10,431 bases of DNA from Deltaproteobacteria bacterium RIFCSPLOWO2_02_56_12 (GTDB lineage: Bacteria; Desulfobacterota; Binatia; UBA9968). Below the pieces are notes generated by a model, which saw only the letters and a list, made by a program, of their open reading frames with translations, ran no database searches and was not told the DNA's origin. Of this stretch, positions 1 through 7,184 are shown one piece after another. The DNA is taken from the NCBI GenBank assembly GCA_001799045.1, contig MGRY01000221.1:1-10431 (forward strand), given 5' to 3'. Position 1 is the stretch's first letter; every line of letters begins with the position of its first letter. A program made the position numbers and the translations under genes.

Positions 1-344
1 TTGTTCTTGCAAAGGGTAAGCCCGGTGGGGCCGCTGCCGGTGTAGCGGACACCCAGCATTTCGAGCAGGCTGGCTACATTTTGATCGTATGCCGAACGGT
101 TATGGAAATGCTCGGTCAGGTTGAACACCACGTCCGGCGCATGCGCTTTGACTTCATCCAGGATCAACCCCGGTTCGTCAAAGACCCCGAGCGTGCGCAC
201 TTCGTGACCCAAGCGCTTCAAGGCGTCGATGACGTTGGCCTCGGCCTTCCAGTCTGCGGTTTGGAGTTCGCGGCTGAAGTCCTGATCGGCGGGAGGGGTG
301 CCGGCCGTGTCGAAGAGGGCCAGCACCTTGAGCTTCTTTCTCAT
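1..344 (-). CDS. D-alanine--D-alanine ligase-like ATP-grasp protein (N-terminal part, runs off window)
   Basis: Reading leftward from ATG at 344 gives 114 residues with no stop before the window edge, so only the N-terminal part is present. The start is supported by a purine-rich AAGGA at 349-353, 4 nt away. The protein opens with a beta-strand-like segment (KLKVLALFD, residues 4-12). It then carries VFNLTEHF (73-80) and YTGSGPTGLTLCKN (101-114), which match the 'vFNl.EG...' and 'YTGSGpla.al..dK' segments closing the N-terminal subdomain of D-Ala-D-Ala ligases. The ATP-grasp and catalytic domains lie outside the window. The family joins amino acids through an acyl-phosphate intermediate in the cytoplasm; the true substrate is unknown, and environmental genomes carry many such paralogues that are not cell-wall Ddl. 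It follows the metallopeptidase gene by 40 bp on the same strand, probably in the same operon. Confidence 0.8.
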   Translation of the reverse strand, partial: MRKKLKVLALFDTAGTPPADQDFSRELQTADWKAEANVIDALKRLGHEVRTLGVFDEPGLILDEVKAHAPDVVFNLTEHFHNRSAYDQNVASLLEMLGVRYTGSGPTGLTLCKN

Positions 345-384
345 CTCTTCCTTTCTGAACGGCAACCCGGGTTGAATGCGGCCC

Positions 385-1440
385 TCATGATTTCTTGAAC
401 TTTCCGGTTAATCGGTAATGGGAGGCAAGCGTCGCCAGGTAGGCGGTTATCTCCAGACCGGAGGAATCGGGCCGTACCCTGAGGTCCAATTCGGCGCACC
501 GCTCCGTCAGCGCCCGCAGTAAACGGTTCACCGTGAATTTTGGCTCGCCGGTCCAGACCGATACGGCATCGAGAATGGGTTTCCTCGATCGCCGCAGGAA
601 TGTCGCCGCCCGCTCGGCCGCAGGCGCGGTTGGGGAGTCGGCGAACAATCTGCGCAGATCCGAATCGAAGAAATCGGGAAATTCCTGCGCATAGAGACGG
701 CGCCGTCTTTTATAATAGACTTCAAGGCGGGAGCGCAGGCGGGAGGCCTCGCTGATCTTCTCCCGCGAAACCACCAGGGGCGGTTTGCCGGCCAGCCTCT
801 TCATGAGTTCGTCTACATACTCCAGCTTTTCGAGCGCCTTCCAGCCTCGGTACTGGCGTCTCCAATCCAGGCCGGGAGTGAGCCATATGGCGACCGTTTC
901 GGCGAAGTCCTCCTCGGGGTGGCTCTGGGCATACCAGCCGTCCAGGTGCCGAACGAAACGCTTGCTATAAGGGCGGGCGCGGAAGCTTTCTGAATAGTCG
1001 AGCGACGGCGGGCCGAAAAGCTTCTGCCATGGCGGCTCTTTTTCCAGGAGATAGGCGTGGTTTAGGACGTGCCCCATCTCGTGGCGCAGAAGGCGCATGC
1101 ACCAGGCCTCGGTGCCGCCTTCCACCTCCATCATCATATGCTCCTCTAGCCTTTTGAGCCGGGGATGGGCAAGATAGAAGGGAATAGCTATGGTCGAGGC
1201 GCCCTCCGGACAGAACCATTCATCTCCCAGGTAGCAAACGGGCTTAAAGGCGGTTTGTTTTTCGTCGAGCTCCCGATAAAAATTCTCGATGCGCGATTCG
1301 AGTTCTGTCCCGGGGATTTTAAGCTTCAGATCGCAGATCCTCATCTGCAGAAGCTGTTCGTCCGTGCAGCCGGCCCAATCCGGAACCGGGGGACTCTGCA
1401 GAGCTGCGTCCGTGGTCTCCCTGATGCGCGTCCGACTCAT
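385..1440 (-). CDS. Putative cytosolic zinc metallopeptidase (HEXXH, Peptidase_Mx-like)
   Basis: A 351-aa protein with the zinc-protease motif HEMGH at residues 120-124: H120 and H124 would bind zinc and E121 would be the catalytic base. About 50 residues further is HPEEDFAETVAIWL (174-187), whose E177 or E181 is the likely third metal ligand. This pairing resembles the putative zinc-binding metallopeptidase family Peptidase_Mx; the assignment is from memory of the motif. There is no signal peptide or membrane segment, so it should be cytosolic. The C-terminal half (about 225-350) is basic and helical, with an RRRR run near 245, and is unassigned. Its ATG overlaps the stop of the TRAP permease gene as ATGA (1437-1440) with no clear ribosome binding site, implying translational coupling. 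An ATP-grasp ligase gene follows. Substrate is unknown; the metalloprotein call is strong, peptidase activity is inferred. Confidence 0.82.
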   Translation of the reverse strand: MSRTRIRETTDAALQSPPVPDWAGCTDEQLLQMRICDLKLKIPGTELESRIENFYRELDEKQTAFKPVCYLGDEWFCPEGASTIAIPFYLAHPRLKRLEEHMMMEVEGGTEAWCMRLLRHEMGHVLNHAYLLEKEPPWQKLFGPPSLDYSESFRARPYSKRFVRHLDGWYAQSHPEEDFAETVAIWLTPGLDWRRQYRGWKALEKLEYVDELMKRLAGKPPLVVSREKISEASRLRSRLEVYYKRRRRLYAQEFPDFFDSDLRRLFADSPTAPAAERAATFLRRSRKPILDAVSVWTGEPKFTVNRLLRALTERCAELDLRVRPDSSGLEITAYLATLASHYRLTGKFKKS

Positions 1441-3461
1441 GCGGGTATTTTAGCGGCCAGCGCATCCTGGGTGACAGCGGCAATTTTCCTTGCGCGCCAC
1501 TCGTAGAGAATGATGGCAAGGCAAATTACGCCGCTGACACTGTTAATAAGCCAGCCGTAGGCGATGGTTCCCCCAGGCGGGATCAGGAGCCCGATCCCTC
1601 CCAGGGCTAAGAGGAGGCGCTGCCACCAACCGACCGGACGGACAAAGTATCCGACGATGGCGATGCCGACAGTCGCGGTCCCTGCGGTTGCAGTAGCCAC
1701 GGCCAGCGCGACCAGATGCGCCGGTCCCTGGAGAAGCAGAAGCGGGTCGAAGACGAAAATGAACGGTATCACATAGGCGATAAAGGCAAGACGCATGCAT
1801 TCCCACCCGGTCCGCATCATGTTTGCGCCGGCGATCGTCGCTCCTGCAAAGGCGGTCGTGGCGATCGGTGGGGTGATCAGAGAAAGCATCGCGTAGTAAA
1901 AGACGAACAGATGGGCCGCGAGCGGCGGGATTCCCAGCTTGACGATAGCGGGGGCTAGGGTCAAGGCGACCAGCACATAAACCGCGGTTGTCGGTAGCGG
2001 TAATCCAAGCACCAGTTCAATGATGGCGGTCAATAAGAGAATGAGAAGTATGTTATGGCCGCCCAACCGCTCCACAAACAGGGTGAAGATGAAGGCCAGG
2101 CCGGTGAGGTTGATAATTCCCTCTGCTATTCCCGCTACGGCGCATATCACCGCCAGCTCCAGCATGGTTAACCCGGTCCCTTCGATAATGGCCATGAATT
2201 TTTTCCCATTGATGCGGCTCTCCCGGCGGAAGAAAGTGACAACCAGAGCTGCCGCCGTGGCATAGAAGCCCGCCCCGGCGGCGTTCATGTTCAGAAAGAA
2301 GAGAATATAGATGATCAGCCCCAAAGGAATGATAAAGACCCACCCTTTCCTCAAGACCTCGGCGAGAGAAGGGATGTTTTCCGGAGGGATCCGGCTGATT
2401 CCCATCCTCCCGGCCTCCAGGTCGACCTGAACGAAGAGGGCCAGGTAATAGAGGAAGGCCGGAATAAAGGCGGCGATCGCTACCTGGGCGTAAGGCAGGC
2501 CGAGAAATTCGGCCATCACGAAGGCGGCTGCCCCCATGACAGGAGGCATCATCTGTCCCCCGTTAGCAGCCACGGATTCGATGGCGCCGGCCACGTGCCG
2601 CCGGTAGCCGGAGCGAATCATCATGGGAATGGTGATCGATCCCTCCACCATGACGTTGGCCACCGGGCTCCCCGAGATCATGCCAAAGAGCGCGCTGCCC
2701 AAAACCGCGATCTTCGCCGCGCCGCCCCGAAACCTTCCCATAACGATCATCGAAAGATCCGTGAAAAATTGGCCGCCGCCCGTCGCGTAAAGAACCTGGC
2801 CGAAAAGAATGAAGGCAACCACGGTAGTGGCCGCAATTGAAAGCGGCGTGCCCAGAAGAGAGCTGGGATCAATGTAAAGGTGCACGGCCATTTTGGACCA
2901 GGAGATTCCTCTGGCGTGGAGAATGCCGGGAAACCAATAGGCGAAGCGGGCGTAAAAAACAAAAATAGCCACGAAGAGCACCAGCCACCATCCACTCATC
3001 CTCCGGCAGGCCTCCATGACAAGGAGGAACGCCAGCGCCCCGAGCGCGATCTTTTCGGGCGTCAACTCCCCGATCTCGTTTAGGATGCGTGGGTAGAAGA
3101 TAGCGAGGTAGCCGCCTGCCACAAAACTCAGCAGAAGCAGGAGAAGATCATACCAGGGAGCACTGTCTTTGGGGGCGCTGCTGTTTGCCGGTACGGAGAG
3201 GAAGACCGAACCGAGTACCAAAATGAGGATCAGCCCGAGATACTGCTCCTGAAGCATGGGAGCGCCAAAACGGGAGGGAACCTCGAAATTGAACACCAGA
3301 GAAAAAAGCGGGATGCCCCACAGCATGAGACGCTGGAACGCCCGCATGCCGGGTTGTTTGAGAATTCTGAAGCGGTTTATCTCTTCAAGTTCCGCTAAGG
3401 GGACGCCTGCCTCTACTGGCTTGAAAGCTTCGTCTGCAGCGCCTCCATTTCTTTGCTCCAT
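1437..3461 (-). CDS. TRAP transporter permease, fused 4TM/12TM subunit (TAXI type)
   Basis: A 674-aa polytopic inner-membrane protein of the DctQ-DctM fusion type used by TAXI-family TRAP importers, which drive uptake with an ion gradient rather than ATP. After a hydrophilic N-terminus (1-40) come about four helices (41-180, the small-subunit portion), then the large-subunit portion. That part carries GMISGSPVANV (260-270), ANGGQMMPPVMGAAAF (299-314), GLPLPTTAVYVL (486-497) and FYYAMLSLITPPIA (521-534), all characteristic of this permease family. Extra helices fill the C-terminus (580-655). The start at 3461 lies 49 bp inside the upstream binding-protein gene and is supported by AAGGA 9 nt ahead; there is no GTG or TTG start among the next codons. 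The immediately preceding gene encodes the matching binding protein. Substrates of this class include amino acids and organic acids; none can be assigned here. Confidence 0.95.
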   Translation of the reverse strand: MEQRNGGAADEAFKPVEAGVPLAELEEINRFRILKQPGMRAFQRLMLWGIPLFSLVFNFEVPSRFGAPMLQEQYLGLILILVLGSVFLSVPANSSAPKDSAPWYDLLLLLLSFVAGGYLAIFYPRILNEIGELTPEKIALGALAFLLVMEACRRMSGWWLVLFVAIFVFYARFAYWFPGILHARGISWSKMAVHLYIDPSSLLGTPLSIAATTVVAFILFGQVLYATGGGQFFTDLSMIVMGRFRGGAAKIAVLGSALFGMISGSPVANVMVEGSITIPMMIRSGYRRHVAGAIESVAANGGQMMPPVMGAAAFVMAEFLGLPYAQVAIAAFIPAFLYYLALFVQVDLEAGRMGISRIPPENIPSLAEVLRKGWVFIIPLGLIIYILFFLNMNAAGAGFYATAAALVVTFFRRESRINGKKFMAIIEGTGLTMLELAVICAVAGIAEGIINLTGLAFIFTLFVERLGGHNILLILLLTAIIELVLGLPLPTTAVYVLVALTLAPAIVKLGIPPLAAHLFVFYYAMLSLITPPIATTAFAGATIAGANMMRTGWECMRLAFIAYVIPFIFVFDPLLLLQGPAHLVALAVATATAGTATVGIAIVGYFVRPVGWWQRLLLALGGIGLLIPPGGTIAYGWLINSVSGVICLAIILYEWRARKIAAVTQDALAAKIPA

Positions 3462-4417
3462 AGGTGTTTTTCCTTAAAGAACTTGATCGCCCCGGGGTGA
3501 TAGGGAATGAAGGCATTCTTGCTGACCATCCGCTCGCGCCGCCAGCTCTTGAGGGCGGGATAGGCGTCCCCTAACTCCTGGTTGTATTCCCACAAGGCCT
3601 TGACGACTTCGTAGGCCGCTTCATCGCTCAGCTCCTTGGTTGCCACCAGATAGATGTCATTGGTGAGGACCGCGGTCTCCTTTACAATCCCGGTTGCGCT
3701 GCCTGGTTTGAGAACGCTCGAATAACTTCCCGGGTAAACCTCTGCCATTTTTTTCTCCCCCTCCGGAGAGGGAATGATAGAGATGAATTTCACGCCTCCT
3801 CTGCGGGCGTTGGTCTCCTCAACCGCCGGGCTGCCGACCGAGTGCCAGCCGGCATCTGTCCTCCCCTCCATAAATGCCTGGGCCCCGGCCTGGAGGTCCG
3901 AAACCGGAACCTTCACAATGTCATTGTAGCTGAGCCCGGCGCTGGCCAAGGCGGCGGTGCTGCTTAGTAGCACCACAGGAGTTCCCGGATAATCCGTAGG
4001 AATCTTTTTCCCCTTGAGGTCCGCCACGGTCTCGATCGGTGAATCCTTGGGGACATAGAAGCCGAGCTGGAGCGAGCCTCCTGCGATGAGGAGCCGGCTG
4101 TTTTTAAACGTCCTTTTGTAAAGAATGGTCCCCTTGTATGAAGTGGCGGCGTCGGCGCTGGTAAGTACGCCCATGTCCGTGTCCCCGCTGTCCATAGAGG
4201 GGAGCCAGGCGGGAGGACCCGCGAAGGGTTGGACCCGGACCGTGATTGCCGTGTGGCGGCTGACGACCGTGGCAATACCTGTCCCGATAGCGTTGTAGAG
4301 ACTGCCGACCGCATGGGTTGCCAGCGTGGCGCTGCGCGGGACGGCGGAGAGAGAAGGGAGAGCCAGCAAAGCCAAAGCGATCAGAGCAATCCCGGTTCTT
4401 TCCAGCCATTTGTCCAT
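3413..4417 (-). CDS. TAXI-family TRAP transporter solute-binding protein
   Basis: A 334-aa periplasmic binding protein. Residues 1-25 form a signal peptide (basic start, hydrophobic ALIALALLALP, cleavage near LSA). The mature protein starts with the TAXI ligand-binding pattern HAVGSLYNAIGTGIATVV (35-52), followed by ADLKGKKIPTDYPGT (132-146), DLQAGAQAFMEGRTDAGW (174-191) and the C-terminal YHPGAIKFFKEKHLW (306-320), typical of this family. It should capture solute and deliver it to the fused permease encoded directly downstream; its last 49 bp overlap that gene. The ATG at 4417 is preceded by AAGGAGAG at 4425-4432. It lies 76 bp after the ABC cluster, with two hairpins between. Ligand not predictable; some relatives bind glutamate-like acids. 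Confidence 0.93.
   Translation of the reverse strand: MDKWLERTGIALIALALLALPSLSAVPRSATLATHAVGSLYNAIGTGIATVVSRHTAITVRVQPFAGPPAWLPSMDSGDTDMGVLTSADAATSYKGTILYKRTFKNSRLLIAGGSLQLGFYVPKDSPIETVADLKGKKIPTDYPGTPVVLLSSTAALASAGLSYNDIVKVPVSDLQAGAQAFMEGRTDAGWHSVGSPAVEETNARRGGVKFISIIPSPEGEKKMAEVYPGSYSSVLKPGSATGIVKETAVLTNDIYLVATKELSDEAAYEVVKALWEYNQELGDAYPALKSWRRERMVSKNAFIPYHPGAIKFFKEKHLWSKEMEALQTKLSSQ
3471..3475 (-). promoter_or_regulatory. Ribosome binding site fixing the TRAP permease start inside the upstream gene
   Basis: AAGGA on the minus strand lies 9 nt before the ATG at 3461, inside the coding sequence of the TAXI binding protein. It supports the upstream start and therefore a real 49-bp gene overlap, rather than a start further inside such as the Met at residue 39. 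Confidence 0.55.
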
Positions 4418-4445
4418 ACTCGATCTCTCCTTTCCCCTTTTTTTC

Positions 4446-4461
4446 GGCTCTATTGAGAGCC
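4446..4461 (-). other. Stem-loop between ABC and TRAP gene blocks (left hairpin)
   Basis: GGCTCT and AGAGCC form a perfect 6-bp stem with a 4-nt loop. In the direction of transcription it is followed by G and seven A, not by T, so it is not a canonical Rho-independent terminator. It may stabilise or process the transcript between the two transporter blocks; that role is inferred. Confidence 0.5.
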
Positions 4462-4464
4462 CCT

Positions 4465-4479
4465 CGGTTGGCGCAACCG
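4465..4479 (-). other. Stem-loop between ABC and TRAP gene blocks (right hairpin)
   Basis: CGGTTG and CAACCG form a perfect 6-bp stem around a 3-nt loop, 3 bp from the neighbouring hairpin and about 14 nt after the stop codon of the second ABC binding protein. No T-tract follows. Together the two hairpins fill much of the 76-bp gap. They could attenuate transcription, block 3' exonucleases or set different expression of the two blocks; sequence alone does not decide. Confidence 0.5.
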
Positions 4480-4493
4480 TTGTCTCAACGTTG

Positions 4494-5459
4494 TTATTTA
4501 ACCGATGCGGCCCGGTAGTAGTCGAGATCGTAGTAGAATGCCAGTGAACTGCCCTTTAGCAACTTAAAGCCGAATTCCGTTCGCAGTTTAAGCACGCTCT
4601 CAAGGCCGGGCAAATTGAGCGCTCCGGTCGCGGACAGCTCTTCAACACTCCCCGCGGCGGCCTTCGGGCTCAATTTCAGATCAGCGGCTACCAGTTTGAC
4701 TGCCTCCTCGCGGTTCGCCGGATTCTTCGCCCAGCGCATGCCGGCCATCCAACCGCGCAAAAATGCAAGAAGCTCCCTTCGGTGACTCTGCGCCCAGGCG
4801 CGGTTTACGGCCAAGATAGTATTCGGGTAGTCTGGCAGCACCTCGCGAGAATCGCCTATCCGGCGCAGCCCTGCCTCCACAGCCTTGACGTCGAATGGAG
4901 CATTCAGGATTCCGGCGAATGTCTCCCCCCGTGCGATCGATTCAAGCCTTTGGCCCGTGGCCCCCACTGCGATGAGTTCATAGTCGCCCCGGTTCAGATC
5001 GAGACCGTGGGCGAGCAAGATTCGGCGCAGCACCAGCGCAAAGGCCGTGTCCACAGCGTCGACCGCGAGCTTTTTCCCCTTGAGATCGCCCCAATCGCGG
5101 ATCTCCTGCCTTACAAACACGGGCAGAACGGTTCTATCTGAGACTTGAGCTATCGCCACGATCTCGGCCCCTTCTTTTCCTGACCAGGCCAAGACATTGT
5201 CAAAGGCCGTAGCGGCGACCTCAAAAGAGCCGTTGCTGATTCCCCGCATCTGCGCGGTTGAGTTGGGTGTCTGGGTAATGTTGGCGTTGATTCCCTCGGC
5301 GGCGAACAGGCCGCGCGCCCGGGCTGCCACCATGGCCGCATCGATTCTAAATACGCTCAGACGCAGCGGCAGCAGATCTTTCTGCTGCGCATTAGCGTTA
5401 ACGGCAAGAAGCAGGAAGGGACCGAGCATGGTTATGAGACTTAAAGTTTTTATTGCCAT
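4494..5459 (-). CDS. ABC transporter substrate-binding protein, NMT1/SsuA-like (second of two)
   Basis: A 321-aa exported binding protein. A signal peptide (MAIKTLSLITMLGPFLLLAV, 1-20) ends at an AxA-type site near NANA (21-24). The mature part has the NMT1/SsuA/NitT fold pattern: LRLSVFRIDAAMVAARARGLFAAEGI (residues 32-57, the 'resident helper/longer-acting' segment where family members read '..A...GlF..eGl'), NGSFEVAATAFDN (76-88), WGDLKGKKLAVDA (123-135) and a hinge region near 185-215. The ATG at 5459 has an excellent AGGAGG (5465-5470) 5 nt upstream. It lies 17 bp downstream of the second permease and closes the ABC cluster. It is clearly divergent from the binding protein at the head of the cluster, so it may bind a different ligand for the same transporter. 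Ligand unknown; relatives bind sulfonates, nitrate, pyrimidine precursors or aromatic acids. Confidence 0.88.
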   Translation of the reverse strand: MAIKTLSLITMLGPFLLLAVNANAQQKDLLPLRLSVFRIDAAMVAARARGLFAAEGINANITQTPNSTAQMRGISNGSFEVAATAFDNVLAWSGKEGAEIVAIAQVSDRTVLPVFVRQEIRDWGDLKGKKLAVDAVDTAFALVLRRILLAHGLDLNRGDYELIAVGATGQRLESIARGETFAGILNAPFDVKAVEAGLRRIGDSREVLPDYPNTILAVNRAWAQSHRRELLAFLRGWMAGMRWAKNPANREEAVKLVAADLKLSPKAAAGSVEELSATGALNLPGLESVLKLRTEFGFKLLKGSSLAFYYDLDYYRAASVK

Positions 5460-5476
5460 TTTTTCCTCCTTTTATT

Positions 5477-6304
5477 TTATAGCGCCCTCTCGGTCTCTTT
5501 CCAGGGCGCCAGGCGTCTCTGCAGCGCCTCCACGGCGCCGCTGAGAATGACCCCCAGCAGGGCGAGAAATATTACCGGAACGAAGAACTTGTCCGTTGCC
5601 ATGGCGCTGGAGTAACGAATGAGCAAGGCACCCATGCCTGTCACGGCGGTGAACATCTCGGCGGTGATGATTCCGATGAGGGCGCGCCCTACGCCCAATC
5701 GCACCCCGGCCATGATAAAGGGGAGGGCGGCGGGCATGATGATCTTGGTGAATATTTTTCCCTCACCCGCGCCGTAGGCTCGGCCGACGTCCACCAGGCC
5801 GCCGCTTACTGTCCGCACCCCGCTGAATGTATTCATCAGCACAGGAAAGATACCGCTCAAGAAGACAACCGCAATCTTGGCCGGGGCGCCGAGCCCGAAC
5901 CAAAGCAGGAGCAGCGGGATCAGAGCGACCCGGGGAGTCGCGTCAAGGGCGTAGACGTAAGGATCCAGCAGATACTCCGCCAGTCTGTACCGTCCCATGA
6001 GTAGCCCCAAGAGGATGCCGAGTACAAGGGCTGCCCCCAGCCCGACGGCATAAATCCCCAGGCTGCCGATTGCCTGCCGTTGAAACTCTCCTGCGATCAG
6101 GAGCTGCACGCAGGCCTTGACGATAGCGGAAGGGTAGGAGAGGAAGAGAGGATTCACCTGGCGGCCGAAATACTCCCACAAGACCACGAAGAGCACCACC
6201 GAGGCTGCCCGCACCAGTCGCAGGTAATCGGTCAGGCGGAATGGTTTTGCCTGCGAGGGATTAATCTCGACCAGGGCCTGCTGCTCCAGCGCATTTAGTG
6301 CCAT
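5477..6304 (-). CDS. ABC transporter permease, NitT/TauT (SsuC-like) family, second copy
   Basis: A 275-aa inner-membrane permease with about six transmembrane helices (roughly 32-48, 84-104, 120-138, 142-160, 195-225, 240-260). The EAA loop that contacts the ATPase is at about 172-195, containing DVGRAYGAGE and ending PAALP. It is a close paralogue of the preceding permease: same length, gap-free alignment with a one-residue offset over most of the protein, roughly half the residues identical by eye, and both ending in WKETERA. Only one ATPase is encoded nearby, so the two permeases probably share it, as a heterodimer or as alternative homodimers. The start at 6304 has only a weak GAAAG upstream, directly beside a palindromic repeat. 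The second binding protein follows after 17 bp. Confidence 0.93.
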   Translation of the reverse strand: MALNALEQQALVEINPSQAKPFRLTDYLRLVRAASVVLFVVLWEYFGRQVNPLFLSYPSAIVKACVQLLIAGEFQRQAIGSLGIYAVGLGAALVLGILLGLLMGRYRLAEYLLDPYVYALDATPRVALIPLLLLWFGLGAPAKIAVVFLSGIFPVLMNTFSGVRTVSGGLVDVGRAYGAGEGKIFTKIIMPAALPFIMAGVRLGVGRALIGIITAEMFTAVTGMGALLIRYSSAMATDKFFVPVIFLALLGVILSGAVEALQRRLAPWKETERAL

Positions 6305-6319
6305 AGGTATCTTTCACAT

Positions 6320-6339
6320 TTCGAATTTCGAAATTCGAA
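6320..6339. repeat. 20-bp perfect palindrome between the two permease genes
   Basis: TTCGAATTTC followed by GAAATTCGAA is a perfect 20-bp palindrome built from TTCGAA-type units. TTTCACA occurs on both sides (6312-6318 and 6340-6346) as a 7-bp direct repeat. It occupies the 49-bp gap between the tandem permeases and is more AT-rich than the neighbouring genes. It may be a member of a dispersed intergenic repeat family or a protein-binding site. Confidence 0.7.
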
Positions 6340-6353
6340 TTTCACAATGATCT

Positions 6354-7181
6354 TCAGCTAACGGCGCGTTCCGTCTCCTTCCACCGGGCCATGCGTCTTT
6401 CCAACGCCTGGGTGGCCTGAATGAGCCCCACGCCTAGAAGACCCAGGACGATGATCACCACGAACATCTTGGCGGTCTCGAAGAGATTGCCGTAAAGGGT
6501 GAGCATGGCCCCGAGCCCGGTGATCGCCGTGAAGAGCTCGGCCACGATCATGCCTACCAGAGCGCGCCCCACAGCCAGGCGCACCCCGGCCATAATAAAG
6601 GGAAGGGCCGCCGGAAAAACGACCTTGAGGAGGAGCTGCCGCTCCGAAGCCATATAGGCGCGCCCCACCTCGACCATGGAGCCGCTTACGTTTTTCACGC
6701 CGCTTGCCGTATTGATCAGGATGGGAAAAAAGGCGAAGAGAAAGACGATGACAACCTTCACCGAGAATCCCAGTCCGAACCACATCATGAGGAGCGGGGT
6801 AAGGGCGACCTGCGGCGTGGCGTAGAGGGCGTTGATATGCGGATCGAGAAGCGCCTCGGCCAAACGCGACCGGCCCGCGGCCAGCCCGAGTCCCACCCCC
6901 AAAAGGAGAGACGCGCCAAACCCGACGGAAAGGGAGGCCAGGCTGACCAGGAGCTGCCGGAAGAGTTCACCCGAGCGGATTAGCTGCACGGCGGCCCAGA
7001 ATACGGCGGTGGGATAGGTGAGGAGGAGTGGGTCGGTGCGGCGGCCGTAAATTTCCCAGGCAGTCAGAAAACATAGAACAGAAGCTACGCGAATCAGGTT
7101 AGGGTGATCGTAGAGGGACCAGGGGCGCTCGCGTGGAAAGCTTAACTCGCGGACGAGTCTTTCGTCGAGGGATCCTGGCAT
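6354..7181 (-). CDS. ABC transporter permease, NitT/TauT (SsuC-like) family, first copy
   Basis: A 275-aa membrane protein with about six helices and the binding-protein-dependent transport domain. The cytoplasmic EAA loop is at 171-194 (EVGRAYMASE near its start, FPAALP at its end), followed by FIMAGVRLAVGRALVGMIVAE (195-215). It forms the membrane channel for the adjacent ATPase and binding proteins. The start at 7181 is 3 bp after the ATPase stop, with GGGAG at 7188-7192 lying in the ATPase's last codons, so the two are translationally coupled. It is a tandem paralogue of the next permease, most similar in the core helices and least in the first 30 residues. Substrate is not predictable. 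Confidence 0.94.
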   Translation of the reverse strand: MPGSLDERLVRELSFPRERPWSLYDHPNLIRVASVLCFLTAWEIYGRRTDPLLLTYPTAVFWAAVQLIRSGELFRQLLVSLASLSVGFGASLLLGVGLGLAAGRSRLAEALLDPHINALYATPQVALTPLLMMWFGLGFSVKVVIVFLFAFFPILINTASGVKNVSGSMVEVGRAYMASERQLLLKVVFPAALPFIMAGVRLAVGRALVGMIVAELFTAITGLGAMLTLYGNLFETAKMFVVIIVLGLLGVGLIQATQALERRMARWKETERAVS

Positions 7182-7184
7182 GCG

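Noticed and set aside
363..374. 12-bp palindrome CAACCCGGGTTG before the ATP-grasp gene
   Set aside because: It is an isolated perfect palindrome with no loop and no T-tract; it could occur by chance and shows no further regulatory context.
4441..4479. Rho-independent terminator after the ABC cluster
   Set aside because: Hairpins are present, but in the direction of transcription they are followed by A-rich and purine-rich sequence rather than a T-tract; on the plus strand the T-run precedes the stem.
6358..6783. 141-codon second frame on the minus strand inside the first permease
   Set aside because: It is rich in G, R and H with no membrane segments, while the overlapping frame is a clear permease; a frame shadow.
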